Assembly: GCF_000619945.1 (NCBI RefSeq)
Contig: NZ_JHVC01000009.1
Span: 124,001 to 188,000 of the forward strand
Length of the DNA: 64,000 bases
Direction: 5' to 3'
From: Clostridium lundense DSM 17049
GTDB lineage: Bacteria > Bacillota > Clostridia > Clostridiales > Clostridiaceae
The notes under the pieces: generated by a model
What the model was told of the DNA's origin: nothing
What the model saw: the letters and a program-made list of their open reading frames with translations, nothing else
Databases searched by the model: none
Part shown: one piece after another, positions 17,247 through 26,207 of the stretch
How the letters are laid out: each line of letters starts with the position of its first letter
How positions within the stretch are numbered: position 1 is the stretch's first letter
Made by a program: the position numbers and the translations under genes

Positions 17247-17579
17247 ATGAAAAAAAAAGGTGTAATATCAGTAATTATAATTTTTTTATTTGTTATAGCC
17301 ATTGGATTTATTAAGGTGAGTAGCAGTCTCCCTAATTTTATAAAGAATAAATCTAAATTTAAGATTTTTTATACTAGTAAACCCTTTGATTTAACTTTTG
17401 AGACAGATAAATATGTAATATATATAAATAAAAAAGCCATTTATAATATTAATGATAGAATGAGTTCAACTTTTAATAATATAGTTCAAGGTACATCTAA
17501 AGCAAGTAGAAATATAATTGATGGGGCTTATGAAAAGATTAATCATACAGTTGAGAAGTTTAAGAAGAGCAAAGAGTAA
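17247..17579 (+). CDS. Hypothetical membrane-anchored protein (110 aa)
   Basis: Not recognised. One N-terminal hydrophobic segment (about residues 6-24) is followed by a basic, Ser/Asn/Lys-rich outside domain, giving a single-pass or signal-anchored protein. The ATG directly abuts the T tract of a terminator-like hairpin whose 3' arm supplies the SD. Its place between spoIIP and lepA hints at a sporulation role, but nothing in the sequence proves it. Purine-rich degenerate repeats follow. Confidence 0.6.
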   Translation: MKKKGVISVIIIFLFVIAIGFIKVSSSLPNFIKNKSKFKIFYTSKPFDLTFETDKYVIYINKKAIYNINDRMSSTFNNIVQGTSKASRNIIDGAYEKINHTVEKFKKSKE

Positions 17580-17730
17580 AGAGAACAGAGCACAAAGTAT
17601 GGAGTAAAGAGATTAAAGTATAGAATATAAAGTGAAGAGAATGGAATTTAGAAAAAAGTTTAGAAGAAAGATTGGAAAGCATAATATAGAAAATTTTAAT
17701 TTAACAAAATTCTATTATATAACTAACATA

Positions 17731-17761
17731 TTGACATATCCCCGTAATATTGTGCTATAAT
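17731..17761 (+). promoter_or_regulatory. Putative sigma-A promoter of lepA
   Basis: TTGACA (17731-17736) and TATAAT (17756-17761) are separated by 19 nt, about 35 nt before the lepA start. Confidence 0.55.
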
Positions 17762-17796
17762 TTACTTTGAATTATTGTACAATGGAGGTAAAGTGG

Positions 17797-19605
17797 ATGC
17801 AGAGCGAAAGACAAAAGCATATAAGAAATTTTTCTATTGTTGCCCATATAGATCACGGTAAATCAACACTTGCAGATAGATTATTAGAAAAGACAGGAAC
17901 TCTTACACAAAGAGAAATGGAAGAACAGATTTTAGATACTATGGAACTTGAAAAAGAAAGAGGAATTACTATAAAGTCTCAGGCAGCTAGACTTATATAT
18001 AAGAGAAAAGATGGAGAAGAATTTATACTAAATTTGATAGATACTCCAGGACATGTAGATTTTAACTATGAGGTTTCAAGAAGCCTTGCAGCTTGTGAAG
18101 GGGCAATACTTGTTGTGGATGCTACTCAGGGGATACAAGCACAGACTTTAGCAAACTGCTATTTAGCATTAGATCATGACCTAGAAATAGTTCCAGTTAT
18201 AAATAAAATAGACTTACCTAGTGCCAGACCTGATGAAATAAAAAAAGAAATAGAAGATGTAATAGGAATAGAGGCGGGGGATGCACCTTTAGTTTCAGCA
18301 AAAACTGGTTTAAATATAGAGGATGTTTTAGAAGCTGTAGTTCAAAAGGTACCAGCGCCTACTGGGGATGAAAATGCTCCATTAAAGGCTTTAATATTTG
18401 ACTCCTACTATGATAGTTATAAAGGAGTAGTTTCCTATGTAAGAATAAATGAGGGAACTGTAAGACCTGGTACAAAAATAAAACTTATGGCTACGGGAAA
18501 GGTTTATGAAGTTATAGAAACAGGTGTATTTGTTCCTCAATATATGAAAGTTGATGAACTTAGAGCTGGAGATGTTGGATATATTACAGGTTCAATAAAA
18601 AATGTTAGAGATGCTCGTGTAGGAGATACTATAACTGAGGCTAGTAGACCAGCGGATAAGGCACTTGCAGGATATAGACCAGCTGTACCTATGGTATTCA
18701 GCGGAATTTACCCTGTAGATGGAGCAAAATATGAAGAATTAAAAGAAGCTTTAGAGAAATTGCAGATAAATGATGCTGCACTTTCATTTGAGCCTGAAAC
18801 ATCTATAGCATTAGGATTCGGATTTAGATGTGGATTCTTAGGACTTCTACACATGGATATAATACAAGAGAGAATTGAAAGAGAATTTAATCTTGACATA
18901 ATTACTACAGCTCCATCTGTTATTTATAAAATAGCTAAAACAGATGGTACTATATTAGAAATTACAAACCCAACTAATTTACCAGATACAACAGAAATAG
19001 ATTATATGGAAGAGCCAGTGGTAAAGGCTTCAATAATTACTCCTTCTGATTATGTAGGTACTATTATGGACCTTTGTCAAAATAGAAGGGGAACTTTTAA
19101 AGATATGCAATACATTGAAACTACTAGAGTAGTTTTAAATTATGACATACCTTTAAATGAAATTATATATGATTTCTTTGATGCATTAAAATCAAGAAGT
19201 AGAGGATATGCTTCTTTAGATTATGAACTTAAGGGATATCAATCAGCTCAACTTGTTAAACTTGATATATTATTAAATGGAGATATAGTTGATGCTTTAT
19301 CAATGATAGTTCCTGATGAAAGAGCCTATGCTAGAGGAAGAGGTATGGCAGAAAAACTAAAGGAAATTATTCCAAGACAGATGTTTGAAATACCTATACA
19401 GGCAGCTGTAGGATCAAAAATAATAGCCAGAGAAACAATAAAAGCTCTTAGAAAAGACGTTTTAGCAAAATGTTATGGTGGAGATATATCCAGAAAGAGA
19501 AAACTGTTAGAAAAGCAAAAAGAAGGAAAGAAGAGAATGAGACAAATAGGTTCTGTAGAAATTCCTCAAGAAGCATTTATGGCTGTGCTTAAGACAGAAG
19601 AATAA
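17797..19605 (+). CDS. lepA: Elongation factor 4 (LepA) GTPase
   Basis: A 602-aa ribosomal GTPase. G-domain motifs AHIDHGKST, DTPGH and NKID are intact. The LepA-specific C-terminal region (CYGGDISRKRKLLEKQKEGK and IPQEAF) is complete. The start at 17797 follows GGAGG at 8 nt spacing; the frame is open 30 nt further up. It precedes hemW and the hrcA-dnaK block, the conserved Firmicute order. Confidence 0.97.
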   Translation: MQSERQKHIRNFSIVAHIDHGKSTLADRLLEKTGTLTQREMEEQILDTMELEKERGITIKSQAARLIYKRKDGEEFILNLIDTPGHVDFNYEVSRSLAACEGAILVVDATQGIQAQTLANCYLALDHDLEIVPVINKIDLPSARPDEIKKEIEDVIGIEAGDAPLVSAKTGLNIEDVLEAVVQKVPAPTGDENAPLKALIFDSYYDSYKGVVSYVRINEGTVRPGTKIKLMATGKVYEVIETGVFVPQYMKVDELRAGDVGYITGSIKNVRDARVGDTITEASRPADKALAGYRPAVPMVFSGIYPVDGAKYEELKEALEKLQINDAALSFEPETSIALGFGFRCGFLGLLHMDIIQERIEREFNLDIITTAPSVIYKIAKTDGTILEITNPTNLPDTTEIDYMEEPVVKASIITPSDYVGTIMDLCQNRRGTFKDMQYIETTRVVLNYDIPLNEIIYDFFDALKSRSRGYASLDYELKGYQSAQLVKLDILLNGDIVDALSMIVPDERAYARGRGMAEKLKEIIPRQMFEIPIQAAVGSKIIARETIKALRKDVLAKCYGGDISRKRKLLEKQKEGKKRMRQIGSVEIPQEAFMAVLKTEE

Positions 19606-19616
19606 TGTAAAAGGTT

Positions 19617-19654
19617 GAAGAGTAAAGAGGATGCCTCTTTTACTCTTCTTTTTT
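19617..19654 (+). terminator. lepA terminator
   Basis: GAAGAGTAAAGAGG pairs with CCTCTTTTACTCTTC (one bulged T), followed by a T run. Confidence 0.8.
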
Positions 19655-19765
19655 CAAGGAGAAGTTTTAAAAGTGAAGAGAGAAAAGTTATCATCTACTT
19701 TTTACTCTTCATTATTAACTTTTTACTAAAAAATTGATCACAATTTTTTAAAATGGGGTGAAACA

Positions 19766-20917
19766 ATGTACAGTGAAAATACAAATAAAGAAGTTGGGTT
19801 ATATATTCACATACCCTTTTGTAAGCAAAAATGTTTATATTGCGATTTTCCTTCTTTTTGCGGCAAGGAAAGTTTAATGTTAGATTATGCAAAGGCGTTG
19901 GCAAAAGAAATAAAAAGTATAACACATAGGAAAATAGGGACTATATTTATAGGTGGAGGTACACCTACATACTTGAATATGGAAGGATGGAATATAATAA
20001 AAGAATCTATTAAAGAATTGAATAAAGTGGAGGATATTGAGTTTTCTGTGGAAATGAACCCAGGTACTGTGGATAAGGAAAAGTTAAGATTTTTAAAAAG
20101 TATGGGAGTAAATAGATTAAGTATAGGACTACAAGCTTGGCAAAATAAATTGCTAAAAAAGTTAGGAAGAATACATGAGATTAAAGATTTTATAGAAGCT
20201 TATAATGAAGCTAGAGAAGAGGGTTTTGATAATATTAATATAGATATAATGTTTGGACTTCCTGATCAAACCATGGAAGATTTAAAAGAAACCTTGGAGA
20301 AAGTTGTTAAATTAAATCCAGAGCATATATCTTGCTATAGTTTAATAATAGAAGAGGGAACTATTTTTAATAAGTTATATGATGAAGAAAAATTAAATGT
20401 TCCAACAGAAGATATAGAAAGAGATATGTATTCATATTGTATTAAATTTTTAAAAGATAGGGGTTATAGCCAATATGAAATATCCAATTTTTCAAAAGAA
20501 GGCAGAGAATGTAGGCATAATCTTATATATTGGGATTTAAAAGAGTATATTGGATGTGGTTCAGCAGCACATTCCTATATTGATGGGACTAGATATAGGC
20601 ACACAGAAAGTGTTGAAAAATATATTGAAACTATGAATAATGATAAAGATATAAAAATGGATTTGCATAAAAATTCTTTAAAAGAAGACATGGAAGAATT
20701 TATGTTTATGGGACTTAGAAAGATAAAAGGCATAAGTACTTATGAGTTTAAAAGAAGATTTAATAAAAATATAATTGATGTATATAAAAATACAATAAAT
20801 AAATATTTAGAAAATAATCTCTTGATAATGGATAAAGGGAGAATATGCTTATCACCAAGAGGGATAGAGGTTTCTAATAGTGTTATGTGTGACTTTATAT
20901 TAGAGGAATCTAAATAG
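19766..20917 (+). CDS. hemW: Radical SAM haem chaperone HemW
   Basis: A 383-aa radical-SAM protein with CxxxCxxC in PFCKQKCLYCDF (about residues 18-29), followed by GGGTPTYL and the HemN-like C-terminal domain. The place between lepA and hrcA is the classic hemW position; HemW is a haem-binding chaperone rather than the coproporphyrinogen dehydrogenase HemN. SD AAATGGGGTG precedes the ATG. Its presence fits the haem-branch genes at 55.5-58.6 kb. Confidence 0.9.
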   Translation: MYSENTNKEVGLYIHIPFCKQKCLYCDFPSFCGKESLMLDYAKALAKEIKSITHRKIGTIFIGGGTPTYLNMEGWNIIKESIKELNKVEDIEFSVEMNPGTVDKEKLRFLKSMGVNRLSIGLQAWQNKLLKKLGRIHEIKDFIEAYNEAREEGFDNINIDIMFGLPDQTMEDLKETLEKVVKLNPEHISCYSLIIEEGTIFNKLYDEEKLNVPTEDIERDMYSYCIKFLKDRGYSQYEISNFSKEGRECRHNLIYWDLKEYIGCGSAAHSYIDGTRYRHTESVEKYIETMNNDKDIKMDLHKNSLKEDMEEFMFMGLRKIKGISTYEFKRRFNKNIIDVYKNTINKYLENNLLIMDKGRICLSPRGIEVSNSVMCDFILEESK

Positions 20918-21017
20918 AAAGCTATAGATATATGGAGTATTAGTAAGATATTATGAAAAAAGTATAATAAAACAAATTTAAATAATAAATTATAGTGATA
21001 TTACTATTTAAATAGGT

Positions 21018-21046
21018 TTGACAAATATAAAATAGAATGATATTTT
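21018..21046 (+). promoter_or_regulatory. Putative hrcA operon promoter
   Basis: TTGACA (21018-21023), a 17-nt spacer and TATTTT (21041-21046), ending 13 nt before the CIRCE element. Confidence 0.6.
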
Positions 21047-21059
21047 TTAATCATAGTAG

Positions 21060-21086
21060 TTAGCACTCAACAAGAGTGAGTGCTAA
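21060..21086 (+). promoter_or_regulatory. CIRCE operator (HrcA binding site)
   Basis: Perfect TTAGCACTC-N9-GAGTGCTAA, the HrcA operator, placed just upstream of hrcA. It implies heat-inducible control of hrcA-grpE-dnaK. Confidence 0.97.
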
Positions 21087-21102
21087 TAAATGAGGTGATT
21101 AT

Positions 21103-22140
21103 ATGGAAATGGATGAAAGAAAAATAAGAATACTTCAGGCAATAATACAAGATTACATCAATACAGCTGAGCCTGTAGGGTCCAGGACCATAGCAAAAAA
21201 GTATGATCTAGGCATAAGTTCTGCTACAATTAGAAATGAAATGGCAGATTTAGAAGATATGGGATATCTTGAACAACTACACAGTTCATCTGGTAGAAAA
21301 CCATCAGATAAGGGATATAGGCTTTATGTAGATAAGTTTATGCAATTGCATAAATTGTCTCCAATAGAAGAGAACATAATAAAAACACATATATTGAATT
21401 CAGCATTATATGAAATGGATAGGGTTATAAAACAAGCTACATCTATTCTTGCAGAATTGACAGGACTTACTTCAATAGTTAAATCACCTTCAGGTAAAAA
21501 AAGTTGTATTAAGTCAATTCAACTTATTAACATTGATGTTAATAATATTTTATCTGTAATAATAACCGATACCAATATTATAAGAAATAATGTAATAAGA
21601 ACAAAGAAAAGCATAGATAATTATAGCTTAGCTAAATTAAGTAATATCTTAAATGTAAGATTGAATAATTTAACTGTAGAAGAAATAAACTTAGAAGTTA
21701 TAAATAACTTAAAAAATGATCTAAGAGGATATGAAGATATATTTAATGCCATAATACCAGCACTTTATGAAAGCTTAAATAGTATAGATACCTTTGATAT
21801 ATATTTAGAAGGTACTACAAATATATTTAACTATCCAGAGTACAATGACATAGAAAGAGCTAAAAACTTTTTATCATTAGTTGATAACAAAGATAAAGTT
21901 AATGATCTAATAAATAGTAGTGATAGTATAACTATAAAAATTGGAGAAGAAAACTTTGTAGAAGATGCTAAGGACTGTACTGTTATATCAGCAGTATATA
22001 GTTTAAAAAATAAGCCTCTTGGAAGTATAGGGGTTATTGGTCCAACAAGAATGCCATATTCTAAGGTTGTATCTATATTGGGAGAAATAGTTAATGAAAT
22101 AAATAATGTTTTAGATGACGGATATGATGATGAATTTTAA
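21103..22140 (+). CDS. hrcA: Heat-inducible transcription repressor HrcA
   Basis: A 345-aa repressor that binds CIRCE and needs GroE for folding. The N-terminal winged helix contains the family motif NTAEPVGSRTIAKKYDLGIS and SSATIRNEMADLEDMGYL. The C-terminal GAF-like domain ends with LGSIGVIGPTRMPYSKV. It is preceded by its own CIRCE and GAGGTGA SD, so it is autoregulated. First gene of the dnaK cluster. Confidence 0.97.
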   Translation: MEMDERKIRILQAIIQDYINTAEPVGSRTIAKKYDLGISSATIRNEMADLEDMGYLEQLHSSSGRKPSDKGYRLYVDKFMQLHKLSPIEENIIKTHILNSALYEMDRVIKQATSILAELTGLTSIVKSPSGKKSCIKSIQLINIDVNNILSVIITDTNIIRNNVIRTKKSIDNYSLAKLSNILNVRLNNLTVEEINLEVINNLKNDLRGYEDIFNAIIPALYESLNSIDTFDIYLEGTTNIFNYPEYNDIERAKNFLSLVDNKDKVNDLINSSDSITIKIGEENFVEDAKDCTVISAVYSLKNKPLGSIGVIGPTRMPYSKVVSILGEIVNEINNVLDDGYDDEF

Positions 22141-22197
22141 CGTTGGGTTAAGAATATGGTAAAAAATAATAAAAGCGAGAATGGAGGCATAGAGAAA

Positions 22198-22827
22198 ATG
22201 GAAAAAGATAAAAATGATTGTCTGGAAAAAGATTTAAGAGATGAAAAAGTTGAAGAGGAAACTTTAGCCCAGGCAGAAAAAAATGAAGATGAAGAATTTG
22301 AAAAAATCAATAGTGAGGATAATGACATAAATGCTATGGAAAATTTAAAAAATGAAAATGAAAAATTAAAAAATGAAAATGAAAATTTGAAAAATGAAGA
22401 TGAAAAATTAAACAATGAATTAGAAACTCTAAAAGATAGGTTAGTAAGAACTGTAGCTGAGTATGATAATTATAGGAAAAGAACAGCTAAAGAAAAGGAG
22501 GGAATCTACACAGATGCTTGTGAAGATGTTTTAAAACAAATGCTTCCTGTACTTGATAATCTAGAAAGGGCATTAGCTGCTGATGGAAGTATAGATGATT
22601 TGAAAAAGGGTGTGGAAATGACTGTTAAACAGTTTAATGATTCCTTAGAAAAATTAGGGGTTGAAGAAATTTCAGTAGAAGATGGATTTGATCCCAATTT
22701 CCATAATGCAGTTATGCATATAGATGATGAAAGTTACGAAAAAAATGTTGTTGTTGAAGTATTCCAAAGAGGATACAAAAGAGGAGACAAAGTTATAAGA
22801 TATAGTATGGTTAAAGTTGCTAATTAG
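22198..22827 (+). CDS. grpE: Nucleotide exchange factor GrpE
   Basis: A 209-aa DnaK nucleotide exchange factor. A long acidic, low-complexity coiled coil (repeated LKNENE-type units, about residues 45-75) precedes the GrpE head with RTVAEYDNYRKRTAKEKE and the C-terminal beta domain (VVVEVFQRGYKRGDKVIRYSM in part). The start at 22198 follows AATGGAGG; an upstream ATG at 22156 has no SD. Lies 15-57 nt after hrcA. Confidence 0.95.
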   Translation: MEKDKNDCLEKDLRDEKVEEETLAQAEKNEDEEFEKINSEDNDINAMENLKNENEKLKNENENLKNEDEKLNNELETLKDRLVRTVAEYDNYRKRTAKEKEGIYTDACEDVLKQMLPVLDNLERALAADGSIDDLKKGVEMTVKQFNDSLEKLGVEEISVEDGFDPNFHNAVMHIDDESYEKNVVVEVFQRGYKRGDKVIRYSMVKVAN

Positions 22828-22899
22828 TCTTTAAATAGAAAAAATCTATTTAATATATATTAAACATATAGTTAAAGTAACTATAAGGAGGTAGTTTAT

Positions 22900-24756
22900 A
22901 TGTCAAAAGTAATAGGTATCGACTTAGGTACTACAAATTCATGCGTAGCAGTTATGGAAGGTGGAGAACCTGTAGTTATTACAAATTCAGAAGGAGCAAG
23001 AACAACACCATCAGTTGTATCATTCCAGGCAAATGGTGAAAGACTTGTAGGTCAAGTTGCTAAAAGACAGGCAATAACAAACCCAGATAAGACAATAATT
23101 TCAATAAAGAGACATATGGGAACAAATCATAAAGTAAATATAGATGGAAAAGAATATACACCACAGGAAATTTCAGCTATGGTACTTCAAAAATTAAAGG
23201 CTGATGCTGAAGCTTACCTTGGAGAAACAGTAACTCAAGCGGTAATAACAGTGCCTGCTTATTTTAATGATAGCCAAAGACAGGCAACTAAAGATGCTGG
23301 TAAAATAGCTGGACTTGAAGTTTTAAGAATAATAAACGAACCAACAGCAGCATCTCTTGCCTATGGTATGGATAAAATGGATACTAATCAAAAGATATTT
23401 GTATATGACCTAGGTGGAGGAACTTTCGATGTATCCATACTTGAACTTGGAGACGGAGTATTCGAAGTTAAATCTACAAATGGTAATACAAAATTAGGTG
23501 GAGATGACTTTGACCAGAAAGTAATAGATTATATAGCTGATACATTTAAAGCTGAAAATGGTATTGATTTAAGAAATGATAAGATGGCTCTTCAGAGATT
23601 AAAAGAAGCTGCTGAAAAAGCTAAAATTGAATTATCATCATCAATGCAGACAAATATAAATTTACCATTTATTACAGCTGATGCTACAGGTCCAAAGCAT
23701 ATAGATATGAATTTAACAAGAGCTAAATTTAATGAATTAACTCATGATTTAGTAGAAGCTACTATAGAGCCAATGAAAAAAGCTCTTCAGGATGCAGGAC
23801 TTTCAATAAATGAAATAGATAAGATTTTATTAGTAGGTGGTTCTACAAGAATTCCAGCAGTTCAAGAAGCTGTTAAGAACTTTACTGGAAAAGATCCTTC
23901 AAAGGGTGTTAACCCAGATGAATGTGTTGCAGTAGGTGCTGCAATTCAAGCAGGAGTTTTAACAGGAGATGTTAAAGACGTATTACTTCTTGACGTTACA
24001 CCATTAACTCTTGGTATTGAAACTTTAGGAGGAGTTGCTACTCCATTAATACAGAGAAATACAACAATTCCAACAAGAAAGAGTCAAGTTTTCTCAACAG
24101 CTGCAGATGGTCAGACTTCTGTTGAAATTCACGTAGTTCAAGGTGAAAGACAGATGGCTGAGGGTAACAAGACTTTAGGAAGATTTACTTTATCAGGAAT
24201 AGCTCCAGCTCCAAGAGGAGTTCCACAGATAGAGGTAACTTTCGATATAGATGCTAATGGTATAGTTAATGTTTCTGCAAAAGATAAGGGAACAGGAAAA
24301 GAAGCTAATATTACTATTACTGCTTCAACTAATTTAAATGACGATGAAATTGAAAAGGCAGTAAATGAAGCTAAGAGATTTGAAGAAGAAGATAAGAAGA
24401 GAAAAGAATCTATAGAAGTTAAGAACAATGCTGATCAGATAGCATACCAAACTGAAAAGACATTAAAAGAGCTAGGAGATAAGGTATCAGCAGAAGATAA
24501 AGCTACTGTAGAAGAAAAATTAAAGGCTTTAAATGCTGTTAAAGAAGGAACAGATACTGAAGCAATAAAGAAGGCTACTGAAGATTTAACTCAAGCTTTC
24601 TATGCAATTTCATCAAAAATGTATCAGCAAGCTGGAGGAGCTCAAGGCGCAGGATTTGATCCAAACAACATGGGGGGAGCAAACCAAGGCGCAAATAATG
24701 GCCCAAAAGATGACAATGTAGTAGATGCTGATTTTAAAGTAGAAGACGATAAGTAA
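22900..24756 (+). CDS. dnaK: Chaperone DnaK (Hsp70)
   Basis: A 618-aa Hsp70. The ATPase domain starts GIDLGTTNSCVAVMEGG and includes the Gram-positive deletion typical of Firmicutes. The linker DVLLLDVTPLTLGIETLGG and substrate-binding domain are intact; the tail is Gly/Asn-rich and ends in VVDADFKVEDDK. SD AAGGAGG. Works with GrpE and DnaJ encoded on either side. Confidence 0.98.
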   Translation: MSKVIGIDLGTTNSCVAVMEGGEPVVITNSEGARTTPSVVSFQANGERLVGQVAKRQAITNPDKTIISIKRHMGTNHKVNIDGKEYTPQEISAMVLQKLKADAEAYLGETVTQAVITVPAYFNDSQRQATKDAGKIAGLEVLRIINEPTAASLAYGMDKMDTNQKIFVYDLGGGTFDVSILELGDGVFEVKSTNGNTKLGGDDFDQKVIDYIADTFKAENGIDLRNDKMALQRLKEAAEKAKIELSSSMQTNINLPFITADATGPKHIDMNLTRAKFNELTHDLVEATIEPMKKALQDAGLSINEIDKILLVGGSTRIPAVQEAVKNFTGKDPSKGVNPDECVAVGAAIQAGVLTGDVKDVLLLDVTPLTLGIETLGGVATPLIQRNTTIPTRKSQVFSTAADGQTSVEIHVVQGERQMAEGNKTLGRFTLSGIAPAPRGVPQIEVTFDIDANGIVNVSAKDKGTGKEANITITASTNLNDDEIEKAVNEAKRFEEEDKKRKESIEVKNNADQIAYQTEKTLKELGDKVSAEDKATVEEKLKALNAVKEGTDTEAIKKATEDLTQAFYAISSKMYQQAGGAQGAGFDPNNMGGANQGANNGPKDDNVVDADFKVEDDK

Positions 24757-24823
24757 TCCATAATTATAATTTAATAATTATTTATTAACGAATTTCTTTG
24801 AAATATTATATAATGATAATGTA

Positions 24824-24862
24824 GAAATTAAGGGATGAGGAAGACTCTTCCCTTAATTTTAA
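24824..24862 (+). terminator. Terminator between dnaK and dnaJ
   Basis: Stem AAATTAAGGGA/TCCCTTAATTT with a T tract. It may lower dnaJ expression relative to dnaK or separate the two transcripts. Confidence 0.7.
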
Positions 24863-24930
24863 GTTAAGAGTTAAAAGTGGAGAATTGATAGTTAAATAAA
24901 TTTACTGTCAACTGTCAACTTTTAACTAAA
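24862..24930. repeat. Imperfect palindromic intergenic repeat
   Basis: AGTTAAAAGT (24869-24878) and ACTTTTAACT (24918-24927) are inverted, with tandem CTGTCAA units inside. The type resembles the short repeats at 19660-19725. Confidence 0.5.
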
Positions 24931-24950
24931 TTAAATTAGGTGGTGAAAGG

Positions 24951-26081
24951 ATGGCAAAAAAGGATTACTATGAAATTCTTGGATTAGAAAAGGGAGCAAG
25001 TGACGAAGAAATAAAAAAGGCATTTAGAAAGTCAGCATTAAAATACCATCCAGATAGAAATCCTGGAGATAAAGAAGCGGAAGAAAAATTTAAGGAACTA
25101 AATGAGGCATATCAAGTACTTTCAGATCCACAAAAGAGAGCTCAATATGATCAATTTGGTACTACTGATTTTAATGGTGCAGGATTCGATGGTGGATTTG
25201 GTGGATTCGATTTTTCAGACCTAGGAGGTTTTGGGGATATATTTGATAGTTTCTTTGGTGGCGGCTTTAGCGGAGGCAGAAGAAGAAATGGACCTCAAAG
25301 GGGATCAGATGTTGAGTATACAATTAATTTAACCTTTGAAGAAGCTGTTTTTGGTGTGGAGAAGGAAATAAGTTTAACAAAAAGTGAAAAATGTGAAACT
25401 TGTGGAGGAACAGGAGCCAAGGCTGGTAGTCATCCAAAGACATGTTCAAAATGTGGTGGTACAGGACAGGTTAAAGTTCAGAGAAATACACCACTTGGAA
25501 GCTTTGTAAGTGTAAATACTTGTGATGCTTGTGGTGGAAAGGGAACTGTTATTTCAGATCCTTGTCCAGATTGTAAAGGAAAAGGAAATGTAAGAAAGCA
25601 GAAAAAGATAAAAGTAAATATTCCAGCAGGAGTAGACAATGGAAATATAATTCCTTTGAGAGGGCAAGGAGAAGCTGGAACTAATGGAGGACCATCAGGA
25701 GATTTATATATTAATATAAGAGTAGCTCCAGATAAGTTATTTAAGAGAAAAGGCTTTGATATTTATGTTGATGCACATATAAGTTTTGCTAAAGCTGCAT
25801 TAGGAACTGAGCTTAAGGTTAGAACTATTGATGGTGATGTAAAATATGATGTTCCAGCAGGAACTCAGCCAGGAACTATATTTAGATTAAAAGGAAAAGG
25901 GGTTTCTAATGTAAATGGCAGAGGAAGAGGAGACCAATATGTTAATATAATTGTAGACATTCCTAAGTCATTAAATCAAAGAGAAAAGGAAGCTTTAATT
26001 GCTTATATGGAAGCTAGTGGAGAAATTAAAGATTCCGAAAAAGAAGGTTTTTTTAAGAAAATAAAGAAAAACTTTAAGTAA
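24951..26081 (+). CDS. dnaJ: Chaperone DnaJ (Hsp40)
   Basis: A 376-aa type I Hsp40. J domain with HPDRN (about residues 33-37), Gly/Phe-rich linker, four CxxCxGxG zinc-finger repeats (CETCGGTG, CSKCGGTG, CDACGGKG, CPDCKGKG) and the C-terminal substrate domain. It stimulates DnaK ATPase. It is separated from dnaK by about 195 nt with a terminator and a palindromic repeat. Confidence 0.98.
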   Translation: MAKKDYYEILGLEKGASDEEIKKAFRKSALKYHPDRNPGDKEAEEKFKELNEAYQVLSDPQKRAQYDQFGTTDFNGAGFDGGFGGFDFSDLGGFGDIFDSFFGGGFSGGRRRNGPQRGSDVEYTINLTFEEAVFGVEKEISLTKSEKCETCGGTGAKAGSHPKTCSKCGGTGQVKVQRNTPLGSFVSVNTCDACGGKGTVISDPCPDCKGKGNVRKQKKIKVNIPAGVDNGNIIPLRGQGEAGTNGGPSGDLYINIRVAPDKLFKRKGFDIYVDAHISFAKAALGTELKVRTIDGDVKYDVPAGTQPGTIFRLKGKGVSNVNGRGRGDQYVNIIVDIPKSLNQREKEALIAYMEASGEIKDSEKEGFFKKIKKNFK

Positions 26082-26120
26082 AAAAGAATTTGTTTCCTTA
26101 TGGAAACAAGTTCTTTTTGT
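26082..26120 (+). terminator. dnaJ terminator
   Basis: A 17-bp stem (26082-26098 with 26103-26119, minor wobble) with A and T flanks. Confidence 0.88.
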
Positions 26121-26207
26121 TTGATTGTTTTAAACTTTATAGGGTATAATGTATAATTGAACAGTAAAAGATAAAAATTCATTACTTTAGGCTTGGAGGT
26201 ATATTTG

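Noticed and set aside
19660..19725. CRISPR-like repeats after lepA
   Set aside because: The repeats are imperfect, inverted and AT-rich with no regular spacers; no cas genes in the window.
21060..21086. Simple terminator reading of the palindrome before hrcA
   Set aside because: The sequence is an exact CIRCE operator and has no T tract.
22137..22415. Reverse-strand Phe/Ser-rich frame opposite grpE
   Set aside because: It is the shadow of the Glu/Lys coiled coil of grpE and has no SD.
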